Positions 28,243 through 38,258 of a stretch of DNA of 64,000 nucleotides are shown here, piece after piece. The DNA is taken from assembly GCF_024055795.1 (NCBI RefSeq), contig NZ_JAMXMY010000007.1, forward strand, positions 248,001-312,000, read 5' to 3'. The position numbers and the translations under genes were made by a program. Below the pieces are notes generated by a model. The model made no database searches. It was not told where the DNA came from and was given only the letters and a program-made list of their open reading frames with translations. Source of the DNA: Actinoallomurus purpureus. Lineage in GTDB: Bacteria > Actinomycetota > Actinomycetes > Streptosporangiales > Streptosporangiaceae. Positions within the stretch are counted from its first letter, which is position 1. Each line of letters opens with the position of its first letter.

Positions 28243-29394
28243 ATGGACACGGGCTTCCGGGCCGAGGTGCGCGGCTGGCTCGAGGCGCACCTCACCGGTG
28301 AGTTCGCCGGGGCTCGCGGGCTCGGGGGCCCCGGACGCGAGCACGAGGGGTTCGACCTGCGCCGCGCCTGGGAACGCCGGCTCGGCGAGGCGGGCTGGAC
28401 CTGCCTGGGCTGGCCCAAGGCGTACGGCGGGCGCGACGCGACGCTGGAACAGCAGGTCGTGTTCCACGAGGAGTACGCCCGCGCGAACGCGCCCCACCGC
28501 GTCGGCCACATCGGCGAGGGCCTCATCGGACCGACGATCATCGACTTCGGTACCGAGGAGCAACGGCGGCGATTCCTGCCGCCGATCCAGCGCGGCGACG
28601 AGCTGTGGTGCCAGGGCTACTCCGAACCGGGGGCGGGATCGGACCTTGCGAACGTGCGGACGCGGGCGGAGCCACACGCCGGCGAATGGGTGATCACCGG
28701 GCAGAAGGTCTGGACCTCCCTCGCGCACCTCTCGGACTGGTGCTTCGTCCTCTGCCGTACGGAGCCGGGTTCCCGGAGGCACCACGGCCTGTCGTACCTG
28801 CTCGTGCCGATGCGCCAGGCCGGCGTCGAGGTACGGCCGATCGTCCAGCTGACCGGCACCAGCGAGTTCAACGAGGTGTTCTTCGACGGCGCCCGTACCG
28901 ACGAGGCGAACATCCTCGGCGCACCCGGCGACGGCTGGCGCGTCGCCCTGGCGACCCTCGGGTACGAACGCGGCGCCTCGACGCTCGGTCAGCAGATCGG
29001 GTTCCGGCGGGAGTTCGAGCAGGTCGTCGCCGCGGCCCGGCGCAGCGGCGCGGCGGCGGATCCCGTGCTGCGCGACCGGCTCGTCCAGTCGTGGATCGAA
29101 CTGGAGATCATGCGCCTGAACGCACTGCGCACCATGTCGTCCCTGGCTGCCGGCGAGCCCGGGCCCGAGGTGTCGATCGCCAAGCTGTACTGGTCGGAGT
29201 GGCACCGGCGGCTCGGCGAGCTCGCCGTGGCGGCCCTCGGCGACGAGGTCCTGGTCGCCGACGCCGGACCGTACGAGCTGTCGGAGCTGCAGCGGCTCTA
29301 CCTGTTCAGCCGCGCCGACACCATCTATGCCGGCTCCAGCGAGATCCAGCGCAACATCATCGCCGAGCGCACTCTCGGCCTGCCGCGAATCTGA
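28243..29394 (+). CDS. acyl-CoA dehydrogenase, FadE30/IpdE1-like
   Basis: This 383-residue acyl-CoA dehydrogenase closely resembles mycobacterial FadE30 as I recall it. Shared segments include the opening GLGGPGREHE, CQGYSEPGAGSDLA, GQKVWTSLAHLS and YAGSSEIQRNIIAERTLGLP. FadE30 (IpdE1) takes part in breakdown of the steroid C/D-ring acid HIP as one half of a heteromeric enzyme. The ATG at 28243 lies seven bases after the flavin reductase stop, so the two are one operon under the KstR2-like operator at 27585. A terminator hairpin follows. Assignment beyond the family rests on sequence likeness only. Confidence 0.9.
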   Translation: MDTGFRAEVRGWLEAHLTGEFAGARGLGGPGREHEGFDLRRAWERRLGEAGWTCLGWPKAYGGRDATLEQQVVFHEEYARANAPHRVGHIGEGLIGPTIIDFGTEEQRRRFLPPIQRGDELWCQGYSEPGAGSDLANVRTRAEPHAGEWVITGQKVWTSLAHLSDWCFVLCRTEPGSRRHHGLSYLLVPMRQAGVEVRPIVQLTGTSEFNEVFFDGARTDEANILGAPGDGWRVALATLGYERGASTLGQQIGFRREFEQVVAAARRSGAAADPVLRDRLVQSWIELEIMRLNALRTMSSLAAGEPGPEVSIAKLYWSEWHRRLGELAVAALGDEVLVADAGPYELSELQRLYLFSRADTIYAGSSEIQRNIIAERTLGLPRI

Positions 29395-29401
29395 CGCCGG
29401 C

Positions 29402-29427
29402 GCTGGAGGCCTTTCGTCGCCTCCAGC
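29402..29427. terminator. bidirectional hairpin terminator
   Basis: A perfect 9-bp stem (GCTGGAGGC with complement GCCTCCAGC) encloses the loop CTTTCGTC. It lies between the dehydrogenase stop at 29394 and the end of the convergent small gene at 29437, so it can serve both strands. Confidence 0.8.
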
Positions 29428-29436
29428 ACCGCCTCC

Positions 29437-29736
29437 TCAGTCGTGCTCTCCCGTTGTGGCGAGCACCCGCAGGACGCGTTCGACGACGACGTCGAGATCA
29501 TCGACGCGTGCGATCCGCTCGGCCCACGACCACCAGTACCACCAGCCATCGTCGGAGTTCTCGGCGAGGATGTGCTCGGCGAGAACCGACACCTGTGGGT
29601 TCACCACATGCAGGCTCGGTGGTCCGACCCGTGGCACCGTCAGCCGTACGGCGAAGCCCCGCCCCCGGAGCTCGTCGCCGAGGCTTTCGAGATATGTGAT
29701 GCGTGTCCGCGCTAAGGCGGCGGTCTCATTCGACAC
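29437..29736 (-). CDS. hypothetical small protein
   Basis: A 99-residue, mildly acidic protein of unknown function. It has an Arg/Leu-rich first half and the tryptophan-rich segment DDGWWYWWSWAERIA near residue 70. The GTG start at 29736 has AGGAGG twelve bases upstream, a long but usable spacing. I do not recognise a characterised family; similar small proteins are frequent in sporulating actinomycetes. It converges with the dehydrogenase across a hairpin. Confidence 0.55.
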   Translation of the reverse strand: MSNETAALARTRITYLESLGDELRGRGFAVRLTVPRVGPPSLHVVNPQVSVLAEHILAENSDDGWWYWWSWAERIARVDDLDVVVERVLRVLATTGEHD

Positions 29737-30014
29737 GCTCGGATCACCCCTCCTGGAACGGATCCGTCCCGACCGTGGACAGCATTCCGATGTGATGTAC
29801 ACCACGCAACGCGCAGCACCGAACACGCATGAACTTCCCCGACGCGCGCCCGAAGGGGGTGAGGAAGGTCCGTTCCGGTGGCACGTTTCCTCTCCCGACC
29901 GGCATGCTCGCAGGCAAGACTTTTAACCGGGATGTTCCGCCCTGCGCCAACTCAGCAGGCCGTGCGCACGTCTTAGTCGGCGGTAGTCGGCGGTAGAGGA
30001 GAAGAGAGGCGCAT

Positions 30015-31130
30015 ATGGAACTCGACGCGGGATCACACTCGCCGGTCCCGGGTGCCGGGTGGCACCGCCTGCACTATCCGGTGGGCGTGTTTCTGATCGT
30101 CTTCGGCGCCACGCGGGTGGGTTCGCTGCTCGACTGGTCCGGGCGCCACCGCGACGCCGCCCGGATGCTCGGCGTGGGCGACGGGGCGGTGACCGCCCTG
30201 CTGGGCGTGTCGGCCGTCGGCGAGCTGCTGCTCACCCTCGTCGCCGTCCTCGCCGTGAGCCGCCGCCGCGACGTCTGGCTGCTGGTCGCGCTCGCCGGGT
30301 GGCTGGCGGAGTTCCTGGTGCTGGCGGTCGTCGCCGGCGTCGCCGGGGACGTCCCCCGGCTCGCCGAGCACGGTCTGTTCCTCGTGGCGTTCGGCGGGCT
30401 GCTGGCGGCGACCTACCGCTGGAGCGGGGCCACGCGCGTCTCCGGTCGTCCCGGCGCCCCGGACGCGGTGGTCTCGGCTCCCCCGCAGCCGGCGCTCGCC
30501 ACCCTGGCCGCGCCGCTCGGCCCCTCCGTCACCACGGCAGAGGCGACGCCCGAACCGCGGGTCGCGCCCGAACAGGCGCCCGTACGTCCGAGCAGCGACA
30601 CCACCCGCCGGGATCTCAGGGCGCAGGGCCGTGACGCCGACCGCGAGGACGTCGGCGAACCGGCCGGCGACCCCCCGCCCCGGAACGCCGGTCCGTCGCG
30701 GAGCGACGTCACCCGTCGAGACGTCGCCGAGCCCACGCGACATGCCGGCCACCGGGACGCCGGAATCAGGGAGAGCGATGTCACCCATCGGGACGTCGGC
30801 GCTCCGGACGACGACGCCGCCCGCCGCGACGTTGGCGCCTCGGAAGACTCGGAAGACGACGCCGCCCGCCGCGACATCGACGCTTCGGACGACGACGACG
30901 CCCGCCGGGACGGCGCCGAGCCCCCGAGCGACGCGACCCGCCAGGACCTCACCGTCCGCAGGGGCGGATCCGCCGGTAAGAAGTCCGAGGGTGAGGACCC
31001 CGCCACGGACGACGCCGGCGCCACGAGGAATGACCTCCCCGTCCGCCCGCGCGGTGCCGAGCCGCCGGCCGCCGCCGATGCCGCCGATGCCGCCGATGCG
31101 AGCGAAACGCTGCTCGACCGGGACGGGTGA
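30015..31130 (+). CDS. membrane protein with repetitive Asp/Arg cytoplasmic tail
   Basis: A 371-residue protein. Residues 15-135 form about four membrane helices. The rest is a hydrophilic, disordered tail built from degenerate repeats around the theme (D/T)xTRRDV or DDAARRDV, about ten copies at 10-30-residue spacing. The high Asp and Arg content alternates and could promote electrostatic self-association. The ATG at 30015 has GAGAGG upstream. I do not recognise a function. The DNA repeats behind the tail may expand and contract. Confidence 0.6.
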   Translation: MELDAGSHSPVPGAGWHRLHYPVGVFLIVFGATRVGSLLDWSGRHRDAARMLGVGDGAVTALLGVSAVGELLLTLVAVLAVSRRRDVWLLVALAGWLAEFLVLAVVAGVAGDVPRLAEHGLFLVAFGGLLAATYRWSGATRVSGRPGAPDAVVSAPPQPALATLAAPLGPSVTTAEATPEPRVAPEQAPVRPSSDTTRRDLRAQGRDADREDVGEPAGDPPPRNAGPSRSDVTRRDVAEPTRHAGHRDAGIRESDVTHRDVGAPDDDAARRDVGASEDSEDDAARRDIDASDDDDARRDGAEPPSDATRQDLTVRRGGSAGKKSEGEDPATDDAGATRNDLPVRPRGAEPPAAADAADAADASETLLDRDG

Positions 31131-31381
31131 GGCGGCATTGCTCGGTAAAGCCGGGATCGCGCGCGAGATTCTGGGTTGTTCCTCCCGCTTCGCGGTCACG
31201 TTTACCGAGCATTCCGCGCGCCGACCGCACCCGGACACGGGCTGGGCGAGCCGGGCCGCGAACCTGGCGGGGCTGCCGGTCTCTCTCGACGGTCTTCTCG
31301 AGGCGCTGTCCGCCGTCCGCACCGCCTGACCGGGTGAAGGACGTGCCGGACCCGCAGGCGGTCGGTGTGGCCGGATCGAGA

Positions 31382-32413
31382 TCAGCGGCGTCCGGTCAGC
31401 AGTTCGCGGAGTCGGCCGCCGGGCGGGTGGGCGGTCAGGGGCGGCGTCGGGAGGCCGGCGCCCGCGCGGAGGCCGTCGAGGAACTCCCGGAGCGCGTCGA
31501 GCGAGGAGTGCCGGGGAGACCAGCCGAGTTCGCGGCGTGCCCGGCCGATGTCCATGATCGGAAGCCGCAGCACGGCGTCGAACAGCCCCGGTGAGGCCGG
31601 TACGAGGTTGAGGTGCCAGCCCGCCCAGATCACGCCGCGCACGAGCGATGCCGGGACACGGACCGGCCGTGCTCCGAGCAGCTCGGCGAGCTCGGCGGTG
31701 CCCACGACCGGTTCGGCGGCGACGTTGAAGGCGCCGCGTGCGTCGCCCAACGCCGCGAGGCGGTAGGCCTCGGCGACGTCGGCGGTGTGCAGCGCCTGGA
31801 ACCGCAGGCCCGGAATGTCCGGGACGATCGGCAGCAGCCCGGCCGGGAGGTTCGGCACCAACGGGCCGCCGAAGATCCGGCGCTGCTCCTGGGCGGACTC
31901 CCGCTTGAAGATGAACCCGGGCCGCAGGCGTACGACCCGGCGGTCCGGGTGGGCGTTCTCGAAGGCGTCCAGCACGCGTTCGACGTAGGCCTTCTCCCGG
32001 GTGTAGGAGGCACCGGGCCAGCCGTGCGTGGGCCAGGACTCGTCGACGGCGCGGTCCTTCGGGCCCGGGGAGTACGCGCCGACCGACGAGGAGTACACCA
32101 GGGCCGGCACGCCCGCCGCAGCCACCGCGTCGAACACGCGCGCGCTCCCGACGACGTTGGTCCGCCAGGTCGCCGCGGAGTCGTGGGTCGGGTGGAACGC
32201 CCAGGCGAGGTGGATGACCGCGTCGGCGCCCCGCATCAAGGGGACGAGGTCGGCCGTCGCGACGTCGGCGGCCGCCCATTCGGTCTTCGGAGCCGTCCAG
32301 TCGGGCTCACGCCGGGCGAGGCCGAGCACCGAGTCGACGCCGGGGTCCCGTGCGAGGGCCTCGACCACGCTGGTCCCGACGTTCCCGGTCGCTCCGGTCA
32401 CGACGACGCGCAT
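31382..32413 (-). CDS. NAD-dependent epimerase/dehydratase family protein
   Basis: A 343-residue extended short-chain dehydrogenase. The Rossmann motif VTGATGNVGTSVVEAL is at the N-terminus. YSSSVGAYSPG supplies the conserved serine, and YTREKAYVE gives the catalytic Tyr-x-x-x-Lys pair (Y, then K). Substrate is likely a nucleotide sugar or a small carbonyl compound. The ATG is at 32413. It is isolated, with no operon partner. Confidence 0.85.
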   Translation of the reverse strand: MRVVVTGATGNVGTSVVEALARDPGVDSVLGLARREPDWTAPKTEWAAADVATADLVPLMRGADAVIHLAWAFHPTHDSAATWRTNVVGSARVFDAVAAAGVPALVYSSSVGAYSPGPKDRAVDESWPTHGWPGASYTREKAYVERVLDAFENAHPDRRVVRLRPGFIFKRESAQEQRRIFGGPLVPNLPAGLLPIVPDIPGLRFQALHTADVAEAYRLAALGDARGAFNVAAEPVVGTAELAELLGARPVRVPASLVRGVIWAGWHLNLVPASPGLFDAVLRLPIMDIGRARRELGWSPRHSSLDALREFLDGLRAGAGLPTPPLTAHPPGGRLRELLTGRR

Positions 32414-32423
32414 GTTGATGCGC

Positions 32424-32608
32424 CTACCCGGACGGGCGTCCCCTAATCACGGTGCCCCCCGGTTCCGCGCTGGTCACGGACGATCTGCTGGGCAGGCCGG
32501 TCGCGGCGGCGATCCGGTCGAGGGCACGGTGGAGCGTCGCCACCCCCTCCGGGTCCATCGCGGCCAGGAGCTCCTCATCGTTCTGCCGCGCCACTGCGGC
32601 TCGGTGAC
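32424..32608 (-). pseudogene. remnant of a MarR-type regulator C-terminus
   Basis: On the minus strand the open frame ending at a TAG (32424-32426) reads VARQNDEELLAAMDPEG followed by ATLHRALDRIAAATGLP. This looks like the last helix region of MarR-family regulators. No DNA-binding domain or start codon with a ribosome site precedes it. The 293-bp gap between the epimerase and Pth2 genes otherwise holds no gene. The family call is tentative. Confidence 0.35.
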
Positions 32609-32706
32609 ACGGTGATCGGCGCGGCCCACGGCCAGGTCCCGCAGACGGTCGGTCCCGCCGCCGCCCTGCCGGCGGCCGTGCGGCTGCTCAGTCGGCCGCG
32701 TGACCG

Positions 32707-33336
32707 CTACGAGATGAGCCGGGCGACGGCGGTCATCGTGCCGGGGGCCACCTCGGTGAAGCCGCCGTCCCGTACGGTCACGTCGGCCTCGGCCACGCTG
32801 CGGGCCCAGTCGTCGGCCTCAAGCACACGGACCCGCAGGCCCGGCCACTCACCGCGGGCGCGCAGCAGCAACTGGGCCGCGTGCCCGCACTGTGCGGCGG
32901 CCTTGCCGGTGGTCATCCCGACGCCGGGGTTCAACGTGACCAGGGCGTACGGCGGCTCGGGCGGGGGTTTCGGCTCGTCGTCACGCGCCAGGTCGGTGCC
33001 GCCGACCTGAAGCCTGGAGATCTCCGGCGGCACCTCCGTGACCGGTCCGGGCACGAAGGCCCGCGCCGGCGCGCCATCGTGGTCGACCAGCACGCCGGGC
33101 AGGGCGGCGAGGGCGTCCCAGCGCGCGCCTCGGGCCCGGCGCGCCACCTTGCGGATGTGCCGTGCCTCCCAGGCCGCCACCGCGTCGTGCCACTCCCCAT
33201 CGGGTGCCGAACGCGGGTCGGTGAGCAGGCCGACGACGGCCATCGCCGCGGCCTCACAGATCGCCAGATGGGTCGGCGGCGAAGCCTTCTCGATGCGCAG
33301 GGCCAGTTGCATCGCCCAGGTGGGCTCCTCGGTCAC
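32707..33336 (-). CDS. peptidyl-tRNA hydrolase, Pth2 family
   Basis: A 209-residue protein whose C-terminal 100 residues match the archaeal/eukaryotic-type peptidyl-tRNA hydrolase Pth2. VTLNPGVGMTTGKAAAQCGHAA is followed by VRDGGFTEVAPGTMTAVA, with the conserved Lys and Asp. The N-terminal half is an actinobacterial extension without recognised function. Bacteria normally use the unrelated Pth; this would be an accessory enzyme. The start is GTG at 33336. Confidence 0.82.
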   Translation of the reverse strand: MTEEPTWAMQLALRIEKASPPTHLAICEAAAMAVVGLLTDPRSAPDGEWHDAVAAWEARHIRKVARRARGARWDALAALPGVLVDHDGAPARAFVPGPVTEVPPEISRLQVGGTDLARDDEPKPPPEPPYALVTLNPGVGMTTGKAAAQCGHAAQLLLRARGEWPGLRVRVLEADDWARSVAEADVTVRDGGFTEVAPGTMTAVARLIS

Positions 33337-33398
33337 GCCCCAATGTCTACCAGCCGTCGGCCTCGCGCGACGCCATGGCGGCGTGGCAGGGTGGCCGT

Positions 33399-33812
33399 AT
33401 GAAGGTGGTCTTCGGCGCCGACGACGAGAACGAATGCACCCGCGCCGTCATCGAGCACCTCCGCAAGGTGGCCGACCTGCGGGTGATCGACGATCTCGAC
33501 AGGTGGCCCGACTTCTCGCGGGAGGCGGGCCGCGCGGTGGCGAGCGGCGAGGCCGACTACGGCGTGCTGATGTGCTGGACCGGCACCGGCACGTCCATCG
33601 CGGCGAACAAGGTCCCCGGCGTACGCGCCGCGCTCGCCTGGGAGCCGTGGATCGCCCGGAACGCCCGGCTCTGGAACGACGCGAACGTCCTGGCGCTCAG
33701 CCTGAAGCGCCTGGCCCCCGACGTCGCCGTCGAGTGCGTCACGGCCTTCCTCGAGACCGAGCGCGAGGACCCCGAGGAGACCCCGAACATCGACCTGATC
33801 CGCGATCTCTGA
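33399..33812 (+). CDS. RpiB/LacAB family sugar-phosphate isomerase
   Basis: A 137-residue protein of the RpiB/LacA/LacB fold. The phosphate-binding start MKVVFGADDEN and the cysteine-containing loop CWTGTGTSIAANK (catalytic-type Cys near residue 59) are visible, as is NDANVLALSL. It probably interconverts an aldose and a ketose phosphate; whether ribose-5-phosphate is the substrate is uncertain. The start ATG at 33399 fits the family N-terminus. A Nudix gene follows after 24 bp. Confidence 0.82.
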   Translation: MKVVFGADDENECTRAVIEHLRKVADLRVIDDLDRWPDFSREAGRAVASGEADYGVLMCWTGTGTSIAANKVPGVRAALAWEPWIARNARLWNDANVLALSLKRLAPDVAVECVTAFLETEREDPEETPNIDLIRDL

Positions 33813-33836
33813 GCGTCCCCGTGAGACGCTGACGGC

Positions 33837-34373
33837 ATGATCCAGATCTCCAGTCGCGTGGTGTACCGCAACCGGTGGATGACGGTTCGGGAGGACGACA
33901 TCCGGCATCCGGACGGCTCCCCCGGCATCTACGGCGTGGTGGACAAGCCCACGGCGGCGTTGATCATTCCGATGGAGAATGACGGGTTCCACCTCGTCGA
34001 GCAGTACCGCTACACGCTCTCCCGCCGGTCGCTGGAGTTCCCGCAGGGCACCTGGCCCGATGACCGGGAGACGAGCACCGAGGAGCTGGCCCGCGCGGAG
34101 CTGGTCCAGGAGACGGGCCTGCGCGCGGCGGCGATCGAGCGGATCGGCTCGTTCGCGATCGGCCCAGGATTCACCAGCCAGCGCTGCGACGTCTTCCTCG
34201 CGACCGGCCTGACGCCGGGTGAGGCGGCCGACCGCGACCCCGAGGAGCAGGAGATGACGCAGCGCTGGGTCCCCCGGCCGGATCTGGAGCGGTTGATCCG
34301 CGACGGCGAGATCGTCGACGGCTGCACGATGGCCGCCTACACCCTGCTCGGACTCGGCGGATCCGCCCGGTAG
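33837..34373 (+). CDS. Nudix hydrolase, ADP-ribose pyrophosphatase-like
   Basis: A 178-residue Nudix protein. The YRYTLSRRSLEFPQGTWPD approach to the Nudix box is typical of ADP-ribose or nucleotide-sugar pyrophosphatases. The box is off-consensus. Gly is followed by six rather than five residues before Glu, and the core reads AELVQETGL where REUxEExGU is expected. The last Glu is kept, but the preceding metal-ligand Glu is Gln. Activity may be altered. It ends one base before the convergent kinase gene. Confidence 0.8.
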   Translation: MIQISSRVVYRNRWMTVREDDIRHPDGSPGIYGVVDKPTAALIIPMENDGFHLVEQYRYTLSRRSLEFPQGTWPDDRETSTEELARAELVQETGLRAAAIERIGSFAIGPGFTSQRCDVFLATGLTPGEAADRDPEEQEMTQRWVPRPDLERLIRDGEIVDGCTMAAYTLLGLGGSAR

Positions 34374-34374
34374 A

Positions 34375-35667
34375 TCAGACGGCGGGCAGCTCGGAGAGGA
34401 GCGTGTCGGCACGGCCCCTGGTCAGGCCGCCCTCTCTGCGCCGGGTGAAGATCTTCTGGCGGAGGTCCGCCACCCGCTGCCGCAGGTCGACGTGCTGTCC
34501 GGCGGCCACTTCGTTCGTCAGGGTGGTGATGAGGTTGTCGAGGTCCACGGCCACGTCGGCGCGGACCTCCCGGACGGCCATGCCCTCGTCCACCGTCCGC
34601 CGCATCCGGGTCAGCGCGTCGATCACGTCGGCGGGGTTCGGCGTGGTGCGGGCCCGGGCCGGCCGGGTGGTGGGCGGCGGGGACGCCGGGCTGGACATGC
34701 GAGACTCCGTCGACGGCCCAGCGGACCTGCTCTCCGGCGTCGCGACGGGTGTGACGGGCGTGGCGGGTCCCGGGACACCGGACTGGGCCGAGGACGCCAC
34801 CGGACCGGACGGGGAGCTCATCGCCGCCCTGGGACCGACGTCGCCGGAGCTCAGCACCACGGCGATCACCGCCGTCGTAACCGCGGCGGCGGCACCGGCG
34901 GCCACCGGCACCCGGCGCCGCCGGACGGCCGGCGCGGTGAGCACCCGCGTGATCGGATGCGAGGCCCTTCTCGGCGTGACGGCTTCGGGATCGACGGCGG
35001 GCTCGTCGCCCACGCCGAGCTCCCGGGCGACCTCGGCCGCACCGGGCCGGTCCGGCGCCGCGTGGGCGACACAGCGCGCCTGGAGACCGCCCAGGGTCTC
35101 CCCCGGCTGCGGGCGACGGCCCTTCACCGCCTCGAACCACACGACGCCGAGGGAGTACACGTCGGCGGACGGCGACAGGTCGTGCTCAGGCGGGAGGTAG
35201 TCGGGCGTTCCCATCCGCGCGTCACCGGCGATGCCGAAGTCGAGGACCTTCACCCCCGCCGACGTCACGAAGACGTTGTTGGGCTTGATGTCCCGGTGGA
35301 CGATCCGCGCCCCGTGCGCGGCGGCCAGCGCCGAGGCGATCTGGCCGATCACCCGCTCGGCGTCGGGCACGGGGTACACGTCGGCGAGCGTCGAGCCGGT
35401 CAGCAGCTCCATGACGATGTACGGCGTGCCGTCGGACTCGCCGTAGTCGTGCACGGTGACGATGTGCGGGTGGGAGAGCGCGGCGGCGGCGCGGGCCTCG
35501 TCCCGGAACCGCGCCCGGAACTCCGGGTCGCGCGCCAGGTGCGGGTCGATGAGCTTGACCGCGACCTGCCGGACCAGCACCTCGTCACGGGCCAGCCACA
35601 CGGATGCCATGCCACCACGGCCGATCCGCTCGTGGAGGCGGTACCGGCCGGCCAGAAGCGACTGCAT
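34375..35667 (-). CDS. membrane-anchored Ser/Thr protein kinase with short activation loop
   Basis: A 430-residue Hanks-type kinase. The glycine-rich loop GRGGMASVW, the VAVKLID lysine, the catalytic loop VHRDIKPNN and DFG are intact. The stretch from DFG to the PPE (normally APE) is only about a dozen residues (DFGIAGDARMGTPDYLPPE), far shorter than in PknB-type kinases. A single membrane helix near residue 275 and a Pro/Ser-rich extracellular part with a final helical segment follow. The ATG at 35667 was preferred to the in-frame TTG at 35685 because it fits the family opening. Confidence 0.88.
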   Translation of the reverse strand: MQSLLAGRYRLHERIGRGGMASVWLARDEVLVRQVAVKLIDPHLARDPEFRARFRDEARAAAALSHPHIVTVHDYGESDGTPYIVMELLTGSTLADVYPVPDAERVIGQIASALAAAHGARIVHRDIKPNNVFVTSAGVKVLDFGIAGDARMGTPDYLPPEHDLSPSADVYSLGVVWFEAVKGRRPQPGETLGGLQARCVAHAAPDRPGAAEVARELGVGDEPAVDPEAVTPRRASHPITRVLTAPAVRRRRVPVAAGAAAAVTTAVIAVVLSSGDVGPRAAMSSPSGPVASSAQSGVPGPATPVTPVATPESRSAGPSTESRMSSPASPPPTTRPARARTTPNPADVIDALTRMRRTVDEGMAVREVRADVAVDLDNLITTLTNEVAAGQHVDLRQRVADLRQKIFTRRREGGLTRGRADTLLSELPAV

Positions 35668-35707
35668 CGGCACAGTCTTCCCCAAGTTTCGCGTTTCGCA
35701 CGGGCTT

Positions 35708-36742
35708 TCAGCGCGCTCCGGACTTCGCGCCGCCGAGGGAGGACGCCCGGGCCACCAGATGCGTGTCGAGGATGACGACGGGGCGCTCGAGCTCCTCGCC
35801 GCGGATGCGGGCGAGGAGCAGCCGCGCCATCTCCCGGCCCATCGCCTCCAGCGGCTGGTGCACCGAGGTCAGGGGCGGGTCGGTGTGCCTCGCCGTCGAG
35901 GAGTCATCGAACCCCACGACCGCGATCTCCCTGGGGATGTGGATTCCGCGTTCCTTGAGCGTCCGCATGGCGCCGACCGCCATCGGGTCGGACGCCGCGA
36001 ACACGGCGTCCAGCTCCGGGTCGAGGGCGAGCAGCTCGCGCATCCCACTCTCGCCGGACTCCTCGCTGAAGTCCCCGTACGCGACTCGGCCGGTGAGCCC
36101 GGCCGCGGTCAGGGCGTCGTGGTACCCGTCGAGACGGTCGACGCCCACCTGCATGTCCTGCGGGCCGGTGATGATGCCGATCCGGCGGCGTCCCAGGCCG
36201 ACGAGGTGCTCGACGGCCTGGCGGGCACCGCCTCGGTTGTCGGCGTCCACGCAGCTCACCGGCAGGACCCCGGCGGGCCGGCCGCCGAGCACGGTCGGCA
36301 CGCCGTTCTCCTCCAGGTGGTGGGGCAGCGGGTCGTCACCGTGCAGCGAGATCAGCAGGACCCCGTCGACGTGCTGGCCGGTGAGGTAGCGCTCGAACCG
36401 CGCGTGCTCGTCCTCCGACTGGGCGATCACCAGGAGCAGTTGCAGCCCGGTGTCCGCGAGGCCGGCGCTGATCCCCCGGATGATCCCGGCGAAGTACGGC
36501 TCGCCGAAGACGCGTTCCTCCGATTCCGACACGAACAGCGCGACCGTGTCCGTACGGCGCGTGACCAGGGCGCGCGCCGCGCGGTTCGGGACGTACCCGA
36601 GCTCGTCGATGGCCCGCAGCACGGCCTCGCGCGCCTCCGCGCTGACCTTCGGCGAACCGTTGATCACCCGGGAGACGGTGCCGCGGCCGACGCCGGCCCG
36701 CGCCGCGACGGCCTCGAGGGTCGGTCGCCGCCCGCCCGTCAC
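35708..36742 (-). CDS. cebR: LacI-family repressor CebR (cellobiose)
   Basis: A 344-residue LacI/GalR regulator. The N-terminal helix-turn-helix reads LEAVAARAGVGRGTVSRVING, with the hinge YVPNRAARALVTRRTDTVALF, followed by a periplasmic-binding-like effector domain. The overall sequence resembles Streptomyces CebR. A perfect CebR operator upstream of cebE in this window supports it. In Streptomyces, CebR is released by cellobiose or cellotriose. Here cebR lies after bglC on the same strand, not divergent from cebE. The start is GTG at 36742. Confidence 0.9.
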   Translation of the reverse strand: MTGGRRPTLEAVAARAGVGRGTVSRVINGSPKVSAEAREAVLRAIDELGYVPNRAARALVTRRTDTVALFVSESEERVFGEPYFAGIIRGISAGLADTGLQLLLVIAQSEDEHARFERYLTGQHVDGVLLISLHGDDPLPHHLEENGVPTVLGGRPAGVLPVSCVDADNRGGARQAVEHLVGLGRRRIGIITGPQDMQVGVDRLDGYHDALTAAGLTGRVAYGDFSEESGESGMRELLALDPELDAVFAASDPMAVGAMRTLKERGIHIPREIAVVGFDDSSTARHTDPPLTSVHQPLEAMGREMARLLLARIRGEELERPVVILDTHLVARASSLGGAKSGAR

Positions 36743-36830
36743 GTGGTCTCCGGCCGCAGCGGGAGGAACAGCCTCTCGTCCGGCGGAAGTGCCCGTGACG
36801 GCGGGCGACGCGATGGTCGGTCGAGAGTGT

Positions 36831-38254
<1,424 letters not shown>

Positions 38255-38258
<4 letters not shown>

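Noticed and set aside
30033-32279. A 748-codon minus-strand frame joining the epimerase and membrane-protein regions
   Set aside because: It is Arg/Pro-rich with no motifs, and it overlaps the epimerase in a shifted frame and the plus-strand membrane protein.
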